From contig JACMJD010000383.1 in the NCBI GenBank assembly GCA_014380825.1, positions 1-5,338 of the forward strand: a DNA stretch of 5,338 bases, written 5' to 3'. The first letter of the stretch is position 1; each line of letters opens with the position of its first letter. Of the stretch, positions 1 to 4,847 are shown one piece after another. The stretch is from Phycisphaerae bacterium (GTDB lineage: Bacteria; Planctomycetota; Phycisphaerae; Tepidisphaerales; Tepidisphaeraceae). The notes under the pieces were generated by a model, which saw only the letters and a list, made by a program, of their open reading frames with translations, searched no databases and had not been told where the DNA came from. The translations under genes and the position numbers were made by a program.

Positions 1-1
1 C

Positions 2-1675
2 GGCAGCGATCGCTTCACTGGCGGCGCGGGGAACGACACGGTCGATTACTCGAAGCGATCCACGCCGATTAACGTGGACGACCTGCGCGATATCGTCTCG
101 GGTGATGAGCACGATTCAGTGGTCGATGTCGTCGAAACGCTGATCGGAACAGCAGGCGACGACCGCGTCCACCTGTCGAGTCCGCCGGAGAATGATCGCG
201 GCATTCTCGTCGAATTGTTCGGCGGGCCCGGGAACGATCAGCTTGTCCTTACACCGTTCATCGGAAACGTCTCGATTCACGGCGGCGACGGCAACGACGT
301 CATGTCCGACAACGCCTTTGACGACCTTGCCAATGAAGCGAACTTTTTCGGCGACGCCGGCGACGACGTCACACAGGCGTCGAGCTATCCGTGCATCCGA
401 ATTATTCACGGCGGAACGGGCATCGATACCGCGGACTACACCCGCTCGGTAGGCGGAACGAACCTTTCGCTCAACAACATCGCCGATGATTTCACGCCGC
501 CTCGCATTGGAGACGGGGGCACGTTGTTCGGCAACATCTTCGATGATGTCGAGAATCTCGTGGGCACGGGCAATGGCCAGAACAATCTGACCGGCAGCGA
601 TGGCGACAATGTCCTGACCACGTACGGCGCTGCCCCCAGCAGCATCCTGGGATTGGGCGGCAACGACGTCATCACCGGCACCGGCCCGAGATCCGACATC
701 GTCGGCGGAACGTCTGTCGACACGGTCGATGGCGGCGCGGGAATCGACGCCGTGGAAAACGATCCGCGCGATTCGATCGTCAATACCGAATCGATCTTCG
801 CCTTGCCTGCCGGTACGGCGCAGCCCAGAGCGATCACGCGCGCCAGGCCGCCGGCAGCAAGTTCACGGCTCGTTGGAAAGAAACTGATCGTGTACGGATC
901 GACCGGCGACGACGTCATTCGCATCACGCAGACCTCGCAAGGCATGGCCGTCTCCATCAACGCCGACACAAAGGTCTATCCGACCGCCAGCGTCAAAACG
1001 ATCTCGTTGAACGCGCAGGCGGGCAATGATCGTGTCTACATGTTCAAGAAAAACGGCACGGGTCGGGTGACTCGCCAGACAGCGCTCTATGGCGGCGACG
1101 GCAATGACACGCTTCAAGTTGGAGACGCCGCCACGATGTTGAGCGGCAATCTCTCGGGCGGCCACGCGCTCTTCGGCGGGAGCGGAAATGACTTGCTCGT
1201 CGGCGGAAACGGTCGCGACTATCTCGATGGCGGCGATCAAAATTCCGCGGCGGCTTCAAGCGTCGACACGGATGACGGCCGCGACACGCTCGTGGGCGCG
1301 CTCGGTAACGACATCGTCGACTTAAAAGCGCGCAACGCCGCTACCACGATTCGCTTCAACGACAGCAAGTCCGGGAACGCCGCGGAAGACGTGATCGACG
1401 GAATCGAAAACGTGTTCGGCGGCCGCGGCGCTGACGACATCATCGGCGATGTCGGCTCGAATATGATCAACAGCGGCATCGGCAACGACACGATCCACGG
1501 AGGTTCCGGGCTGGACCGGATTTATCCGAGTGACGGCGTCGATCTGGTCTTCGTGAACGATGACACATCATACGACTTCGTGAGCCTCAACGACCGTGAC
1601 GCGGACCGATGCTTCTTCAGCGAAGGCATCGACGTGGTTGGCCGCGACAACCTGGACGAGCTCAATCCGCCTTGA
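2..1675 (+). CDS. RTX-like glycine-rich calcium-binding repeat protein, C-terminal part (5' partial)
   Basis: The reading frame is open from base 2 and the first visible residues already hold a repeat (GGAGNDTVD, 20-46). The GTG at 74 is therefore an internal codon and the true start is upstream. Of the 557 visible residues, many form nonapeptides of the GGxGxDxUx type, for example at 221-247, 281-307, 650-676, 731-757, 1091-1117, 1175-1228, 1295-1321 and 1472-1525. In the RTX family such repeats stack into a parallel beta-roll binding Ca2+ through the Gly/Asp turns, usually outside the cell. Two repeat lobes flank a Pro/Arg/Ala-rich linker at about 806-871. The second lobe opens with a beta-rich module (about 872-1050, KKLIVYGSTGDDVIR then AQAGNDRVYMF). 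The tail has one Cys (CFFSEGIDVV) and ends in NPP. No catalytic domain, membrane segment or PEP-CTERM-like sorting tail is visible. Its role could be adhesin, matrix or surface protein; substrate and export route are unknown. Confidence 0.88.
   Translation, partial: GSDRFTGGAGNDTVDYSKRSTPINVDDLRDIVSGDEHDSVVDVVETLIGTAGDDRVHLSSPPENDRGILVELFGGPGNDQLVLTPFIGNVSIHGGDGNDVMSDNAFDDLANEANFFGDAGDDVTQASSYPCIRIIHGGTGIDTADYTRSVGGTNLSLNNIADDFTPPRIGDGGTLFGNIFDDVENLVGTGNGQNNLTGSDGDNVLTTYGAAPSSILGLGGNDVITGTGPRSDIVGGTSVDTVDGGAGIDAVENDPRDSIVNTESIFALPAGTAQPRAITRARPPAASSRLVGKKLIVYGSTGDDVIRITQTSQGMAVSINADTKVYPTASVKTISLNAQAGNDRVYMFKKNGTGRVTRQTALYGGDGNDTLQVGDAATMLSGNLSGGHALFGGSGNDLLVGGNGRDYLDGGDQNSAAASSVDTDDGRDTLVGALGNDIVDLKARNAATTIRFNDSKSGNAAEDVIDGIENVFGGRGADDIIGDVGSNMINSGIGNDTIHGGSGLDRIYPSDGVDLVFVNDDTSYDFVSLNDRDADRCFFSEGIDVVGRDNLDELNPP
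806..871 (+). other. Pro/Arg/Ala-rich interdomain linker in the RTX-like protein
   Basis: This stretch encodes roughly PAGTAQPRAITRARPPAASS followed by R, L and V. It lacks Gly-Asp repeats and separates the two repeat lobes. It is basic, unlike the strongly acidic surroundings, which suggests a flexible or protease-accessible hinge. That function is inferred from composition only. Confidence 0.5.
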
Positions 1676-2435
1676 CGCGTTCTCTGGAGATAAGTCGTCG
1701 CGGGTTCGTGATGGTCATCGTGTCGACGAACGCGTCACCCATGATCGCGCGGGCGATCTCCAATCCTTCGATCGATCGCGGCAGGCTCTCCGGATTGTGG
1801 CAGTCCGTGCCGAACATGAAATACTTCCCGTCCTCCAGCAGCTTCTTGGCAGTGCGATAGATCGGTGAGCCGGCCGGCTCGGTGAGACACCACAGGTTCA
1901 TCTGAAGTAGAACACCGGCGTCGCGCAAGGCGTCGATCTCGGCCGGATCATCCTGGAGCGCCATGATTCGTTCGGGATGCGCCAGGATCGGCGTGAGTTC
2001 CAGCGACTTCAGATACGCCGCGCCCGCGTGCAGAGCATCGCGGCAGTCGTCCATGCACTTGGCCCAGAAGTCGAAGAGGACGTATTTGCCGGCGAGCGCG
2101 AACGTGACGATCTGGTCGCGTGGCCAGCGCTGGATGGCGGGCCACATCGCGTGGAGGTTCAGCTCGCCGCCGCTCAGCAGGCGCAGCGGGATTTCGTTCT
2201 TGTCCAGGTGTGACTGAAGCTGCGCGACGCGCGGCGGGATCGAGGCGATATTGTTCCCCGGCAACGACGGCCAGATGTGCGGCGTGCAGAACGCGTGCGT
2301 GTAGCCGGCGTCCACCAGCATCCGCGCGCAGCGCATGGAATCGGCCACGCTGGCGCAGCCATCGTCGATCGCCGGAAGCAGGTGCGTGTGTACATCGATT
2401 CGTCCATGGGCAGGCTCGCGACTGGCTTCGGTCAA
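1662..2435 (-). CDS. CpsB/YwqE-type PHP-fold phosphatase (probable protein-tyrosine phosphatase)
   Basis: The 257-residue product has the PHP metal-site motifs in order: DVHTHLLPAIDDG (14-26, His16/His18), FCTPHIWP (49-56, His53), GGEL (89-92, Glu91), ILAHPER (150-156, His153) and FGTDCHNP (208-215, Asp211/His213). This set matches the CpsB/CapC family: cytoplasmic, metal-dependent phosphatases that remove phosphate from tyrosine kinases controlling exopolysaccharide synthesis. Length fits the family. I chose the TTG at 2435 because GGAAGGA lies 7 bases upstream and the TTG overlaps the stop of the M48 gene as TTGA. The longer GTG start at 2543 would add 36 residues with no recognised motif and overlap the M48 gene by 112 bases. 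No in-frame ATG precedes the HxH motif. No partner kinase is visible, so the substrate is unproven; another PHP hydrolase activity is possible. The 3' end overlaps the convergent RTX-like gene by 14 bases. Confidence 0.88.
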   Translation of the reverse strand: MTEASREPAHGRIDVHTHLLPAIDDGCASVADSMRCARMLVDAGYTHAFCTPHIWPSLPGNNIASIPPRVAQLQSHLDKNEIPLRLLSGGELNLHAMWPAIQRWPRDQIVTFALAGKYVLFDFWAKCMDDCRDALHAGAAYLKSLELTPILAHPERIMALQDDPAEIDALRDAGVLLQMNLWCLTEPAGSPIYRTAKKLLEDGKYFMFGTDCHNPESLPRSIEGLEIARAIMGDAFVDTMTITNPRRLISRERVKAD

Positions 2436-3301
2436 TGCAGCTTCCTTCCACGCGTCAGGCTTCCAACCGCACTGGGATTTTCGCTCAGCCAGCGCTGGAT
2501 CAGCGCGATGCGATTCTCCGGATACGGATGTGAAGCGAGCCACTCCGGCGTGCGGCTGCCTTTGCTCGCCTCGGCGAGAACCTTCATCACATCGATCATC
2601 GCGCGCGGATCAAAGCCGGATTCGGTCAAGATGCGCAATCCGAACTCGTCGGCTTCGCGCTCATGTTCGCGGCCATACTTGAGCTGCGCGGTTTGTTGCA
2701 CGATCTGGCCGACCACCATGGCCGAGTAACCGTGCCCCTGATCGCTCGCCGCCGCACCCACACCGGTGACCAGCGATTGCCCGAGCTGGCTCTTCGCCAT
2801 CTGCTGCGACGAATGCCGCTGGACGACATGGCCGATCTCGTGCCCCAGGACGCCCGCCAGCGCCGCTTCGTCCGCGAGTCGATCGTACAGCCCGCGCGTG
2901 ATGAAGATCTGACCGCCGGGCAATGCGAAGGCGTTTACGGTCTCCGCGTCTCGGAGCAGGTGAAAGTCATATTGGTACGGCGTGTTTTTGCCTGCCACGC
3001 TGTGCGCGACGAGATATTGGCCGATGCGCTTCACGTTTTGCGCATCCGGATCGCGCGGATCGACCACGCCGCCCATCTGTTGCGCCATCTGCGGCGCCGC
3101 TTGCAGGCCGAGCGCGCTTTCCTGCTCGGCGCTCAGCGCGACGCGCTGCTTTTCGCCGGTCGTGGGGTTCACCTGCGTGCTGCCGAAATACCGGACCACG
3201 CCGAAAAGGATGATTGCAATCCCGATGACGGTGCCGCAGCCGAGTTTGCCGCGATTGCCGCCACCCATCCCACCGAAACCTCGTCCGCCAAATATTGACA
3301 T
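2432..3301 (-). CDS. Membrane-anchored M48 family zinc metallopeptidase
   Basis: The 289-residue protein has a Gly-rich, basic N-terminus (1-20), one hydrophobic segment (about 21-39, GTVIGIAIILFGVVRYFG) and a peptidase domain. The zinc signature is HEIGH at 154-158 (His154, Glu155, His158). The downstream REHEREAD segment (211-218) carries the expected Glu third ligand, and SHPYPENRI (257-265) is the usual M48 C-terminal motif. NAFALPGGQIFITRGL (123-138) is the typical strand before the active-site helix. Positive charges before the hydrophobic segment suggest the catalytic domain faces outward, which fits envelope protein quality control as in BepA/LoiP-type relatives. There is no lipobox and no TPR domain, unlike BepA, and only one membrane span, unlike HtpX. 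ATG 3301 has GAGG six bases upstream. It follows the 230-residue gene by 35 bases and overlaps the phosphatase by four. Family call is firm; substrate unknown. Confidence 0.9.
   Translation of the reverse strand: MSIFGGRGFGGMGGGNRGKLGCGTVIGIAIILFGVVRYFGSTQVNPTTGEKQRVALSAEQESALGLQAAPQMAQQMGGVVDPRDPDAQNVKRIGQYLVAHSVAGKNTPYQYDFHLLRDAETVNAFALPGGQIFITRGLYDRLADEAALAGVLGHEIGHVVQRHSSQQMAKSQLGQSLVTGVGAAASDQGHGYSAMVVGQIVQQTAQLKYGREHEREADEFGLRILTESGFDPRAMIDVMKVLAEASKGSRTPEWLASHPYPENRIALIQRWLSENPSAVGSLTRGRKLH
2443..2449 (-). promoter_or_regulatory. Strong ribosome binding site for the phosphatase TTG start
   Basis: The minus strand reads GGAAGGA, then seven bases, then TTG at 2435-2433. The site lies inside the last codons of the M48 gene. 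It decides the start codon of the phosphatase and supports translational coupling through the TTGA stop/start overlap. Confidence 0.72.
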
Positions 3302-3336
3302 GACCTACCTCGCGTTTCGTTCTTCACCTGTACTAG

Positions 3337-4029
3337 CTAGGTCGAAGTGCGGCTTAGTGCACCAGCGACCGCGCTCAATTTTTGATGCGCCAACTCGCAC
3401 GCGTAATCCACTTCAAGCGTCCGCCTGAACCCCTCGATTTTCTGCGCCGGATCCACGCCTGCGTCCGCCGCCGCCAGATATGGACGATGCAATCGCTCCC
3501 AGATCGCCATCACCTCGGCATACGTCTGCCAGGTTCCCTTGCGTTCACCCTTGGGCAGTTCATCCGGGCGAAACGCGATGCTCATCGCCTCGCTGGCACG
3601 CGCTTCAGGCAAAACCCGCACCACGATCTCGCCGTCAATTCGATACGTCGCGGCGAGAAATGTGTCTAGATACAGATTTCGCTGGCGGGCAAGTTCCCTG
3701 ATTCGCAATGCCGGCTCGATCGATTCCCACCCCGCCACCAGCAGTTGGCCCTGCGGATATCTTGCGACGATCTCTTCCGGATCGAGCCGCGCTTCCGGCG
3801 ACCTCGCGACCAGGTCCAGCCGCACGGTTCCTTCGCCCGCGCGCTGTCGTCGCTGTCGCCGCGCCTCTTGAAGCGGCATGTACAGGCGCGACAGCGTGTC
3901 AAAATCCTCGAGGCGCGACGCGATCGCATCCGCCTCGACCAGCGCGCGCTCAGCCCCGAGATAGTCCATGCGCATCAGCAGCTCTTGCCCGCGCTCACAT
4001 AAATTGTGCAGATCAGGTGCGTCCGGCAT
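3337..4029 (-). CDS. Conserved-looking hypothetical protein with TPR-like helical N-terminus
   Basis: I do not recognise the family of this 230-residue protein. Residues 5-62 look like a pair or more of amphipathic helices resembling a TPR hairpin (CERGQELLMRMDYLGAERAL, then a second helix to about 50). A strongly basic stretch follows (EARRQRRQRAG, 55-65). The middle (about 68-142) looks alpha/beta and includes QLLVAGWESIEPALRIRELA (95-114) and a strand-like GEIVVRVLPEA (133-143). The C-terminal part (165-225) is again helical with WQTYAEVMAIWERLHRPYL. There is no signal peptide or membrane segment, so it is probably cytoplasmic. Start is ATG 4029, with no clear Shine-Dalgarno sequence but a TACAAT box seven bases upstream. 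A start at Met19 or Met21 would cut the first helix. It lies 61 bases after the upstream unknown gene and 35 bases before the M48 gene, in the same direction. Coding status is supported by length, composition and position. Confidence 0.72.
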   Translation of the reverse strand: MPDAPDLHNLCERGQELLMRMDYLGAERALVEADAIASRLEDFDTLSRLYMPLQEARRQRRQRAGEGTVRLDLVARSPEARLDPEEIVARYPQGQLLVAGWESIEPALRIRELARQRNLYLDTFLAATYRIDGEIVVRVLPEARASEAMSIAFRPDELPKGERKGTWQTYAEVMAIWERLHRPYLAAADAGVDPAQKIEGFRRTLEVDYACELAHQKLSAVAGALSRTST

Positions 4030-4049
4030 GCGGCGTATTGTAGAGCCGC
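4030..4049. repeat. Small inverted repeat around the TACAAT box
   Basis: GCGGC at 4030-4034 and GCCGC at 4045-4049 form a perfect 5-base inverted repeat with a 10-base centre that contains the TACAAT box. It could be an operator at the putative promoter. A 5-base GC palindrome is also easily produced by chance in DNA this rich in GC. Confidence 0.25.
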
Positions 4050-4065
4050 CTGCGCGCGACGCGAA
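4037..4065 (-). promoter_or_regulatory. Possible internal promoter, leaderless arrangement
   Basis: On the minus strand TACAAT (4042-4037) matches five of six bases of a -10 box. It ends seven bases before ATG 4029, so transcription would start at or near the A of the ATG. A 17-base spacer leads to TTCGCG (4065-4060), a weak -35 with three matches. No Shine-Dalgarno sequence is present, which agrees with a leaderless start. The weak -35 keeps confidence low. Confidence 0.35.
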
Positions 4066-4090
4066 CGGAAGGAACTCGTGGCAAAGACGC

Positions 4091-4690
4091 TCATCCCCCG
4101 ATGACCGACTTCATCGACCGGATCGCGCTTCGCCAGTTGTCGCTGGTCTCGGCGGTTTCATACACCAGCGTGTCGATCAGCGAGACGAAGTCGCGGTTTT
4201 CCAGGCTCTTCTTGATCAGGCGGAGTTGCTCGCTGAACGATCGCAGCACATCGGTAAACGGCTTGCCGTCGACCACGATTCGGCCGAGGTCGATCCGCAG
4301 GAGTTGTGCGGTCTTCAGGACGGATTCTTGTGCGTGCTGCCAGGTGCTGAAGCAGCCGCGAAGTTTTTCCAACGCCTTGAGCGTGTTGTTGGCACGGAGC
4401 ATCTCGACGCATTCGGTGCGCAGCGCATCGGTCTCTTTGAGATGCGCTTCGATTTCGGTCAGAACATCCAGCGCCATCCGGCGCGGCTCGGCGGTTTCGA
4501 CATATAACGTGTGACCCGCGAGCGTAGTCGACCGCAGCGACGGCAGCTTGCCGGCGGCGGGCTCTTCGCCGTCGATCAGCAGGTGAACCACCAGGCGGTT
4601 CTCCTTCTGAATGTGCGCCAACACCTGGCCCACCGTGAGCAGGCCCAGTTGTTCGGTCGCCAGGGGTTTGTCGTCAACCATCACGGCCAT
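4091..4690 (-). CDS. Hypothetical protein: predicted beta-grasp-like N-terminus plus helical C-terminus
   Basis: I do not recognise the family of this 199-residue protein. Residues 1-68 predict as strand, turn, strand, helix (VGQVLAHIQKENR, 20-32), strand (LVVHLLIDGEE, 33-43), then a short segment and a final strand (HTLYVETAEP, 60-69), an order compatible with a ubiquitin-like beta-grasp fold. Residues 70-199 predict as a helical bundle, including LTEIEAHLKETDALRTECVE (77-96), a central NTLKALEKLRGCFSTWQHAQ (102-121), SVLKTAQLLRIDL (123-135) and a long final pair. There is no signal peptide or membrane segment. I prefer ATG 4690 because GGAG (4703-4700) lies nine bases upstream; a TTG at 4717 would add nine residues and lacks a good site. 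It is first in the minus-strand run and divergent from the AAA+ type gene. Function unknown; the fold is inferred by eye. Confidence 0.7.
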   Translation of the reverse strand: MAVMVDDKPLATEQLGLLTVGQVLAHIQKENRLVVHLLIDGEEPAAGKLPSLRSTTLAGHTLYVETAEPRRMALDVLTEIEAHLKETDALRTECVEMLRANNTLKALEKLRGCFSTWQHAQESVLKTAQLLRIDLGRIVVDGKPFTDVLRSFSEQLRLIKKSLENRDFVSLIDTLVYETAETSDNWRSAIRSMKSVIGG

Positions 4691-4702
4691 ACGTCGTCGC
4701 TC

Positions 4703-4766
4703 CAGAATCAGCCACAATCAGAATGCCTAATAGAAGGCAATTGATGATATCGGTACAACAGAATGC
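4703..4766 (+). repeat. Three spaced CAGAAT direct repeats
   Basis: CAGAATCA occurs at 4703-4710 and CAGAATGC at 4719-4726 and 4759-4766. The last two also share upstream context (ACAATCAGAATGC and ACAACAGAATGC). Start-to-start spacing is 16 and 40 bases. They sit in the divergent spacer upstream of ATG 4690 and could be regulator sites; chance recurrence is not excluded. Confidence 0.4.
4724..4739. repeat. Small hairpin TGCCT-N6-AGGCA
   Basis: TGCCT (4724-4728) and AGGCA (4735-4739) are perfect inverted repeats with a six-base A/T-rich loop. It lies 34 bases upstream of ATG 4690 and could be an operator half-site pair or leader hairpin. There is no T-run, so it is not a typical terminator. 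Confidence 0.3.
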
Positions 4767-4798
4767 GAAGCTTGAGACAGTCCGATAATGTTCGACGC

Positions 4799-4827
4799 TT
4801 GCCAAGCCTTCGTGGTAGCTGGAAAAT
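4799..4827 (+). promoter_or_regulatory. Candidate sigma-70-type promoter for the AAA+ type gene
   Basis: TTGCCA (4799-4804, five of six matches to a -35 box) is followed after exactly 17 bases by GAAAAT (4822-4827, four of six matches to a -10 box). Transcription would begin near 4834, giving a leader of about 14 bases before ATG 4848. Spacing is ideal; the -10 box is imperfect. Confidence 0.4.
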
Positions 4828-4847
4828 GAATCCGCAAGATTCTGTGT

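Larger units (their letters stand above)
4691..4847. promoter_or_regulatory. Divergent intergenic control region
   Basis: This 157-base spacer separates two divergent starts (ATG 4690 minus, ATG 4848 plus) and is visibly richer in A+T than its surroundings. It should hold promoters for both directions. I found a fair plus-strand promoter but no convincing minus-strand one; the best minus-strand -10-like words are TATCAT and CATTAT without a matching -35. Confidence 0.6.

Noticed and set aside
281..1107. Near-identical GGCGGCGACGGCAAYGAC copies at 281-298 and 1091-1108 as a DNA repeat or CRISPR-like array
   Set aside because: These encode the same protein repeat GGDGND; spacing is irregular and other copies differ, so this is protein-level repetition and not a DNA element.
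116..1491. Several minus-strand open frames opposite the RTX-like gene (116-409, 436-969, 863-1240, 1237-1491)
   Set aside because: They lie antisense to a strongly repetitive coding frame with clear protein motifs. Their translations have no motifs, and their openness is explained by the high GC content and repeat codons.
1948..2451. Alternative minus-strand frame within the phosphatase gene
   Set aside because: It is an Arg/Ala/His-rich shadow of a frame that contains all the PHP metal-binding motifs.
2663..3298. 211-codon plus-strand open frame opposite the M48 gene
   Set aside because: It is antisense to the HEIGH-containing peptidase. The translation is Arg/His-rich with no domain, as expected for an antisense shadow in GC-rich DNA.
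3302..3340. CTAGCTAG palindrome near the stop of the 230-residue gene as a terminator or restriction-type site
   Set aside because: It is a short palindrome formed around the TAG stop, with no stem-loop plus T-run, in a 35-base spacer between co-directional genes.
3968..4507. 179-codon plus-strand open frame across the two unknown minus-strand genes
   Set aside because: It spans the intergenic spacer and two minus-strand genes, has no ribosome binding site, and its translation looks like a complement shadow (runs of Asp/Arg/Gln). The minus-strand frames have better composition and sensible spacing.
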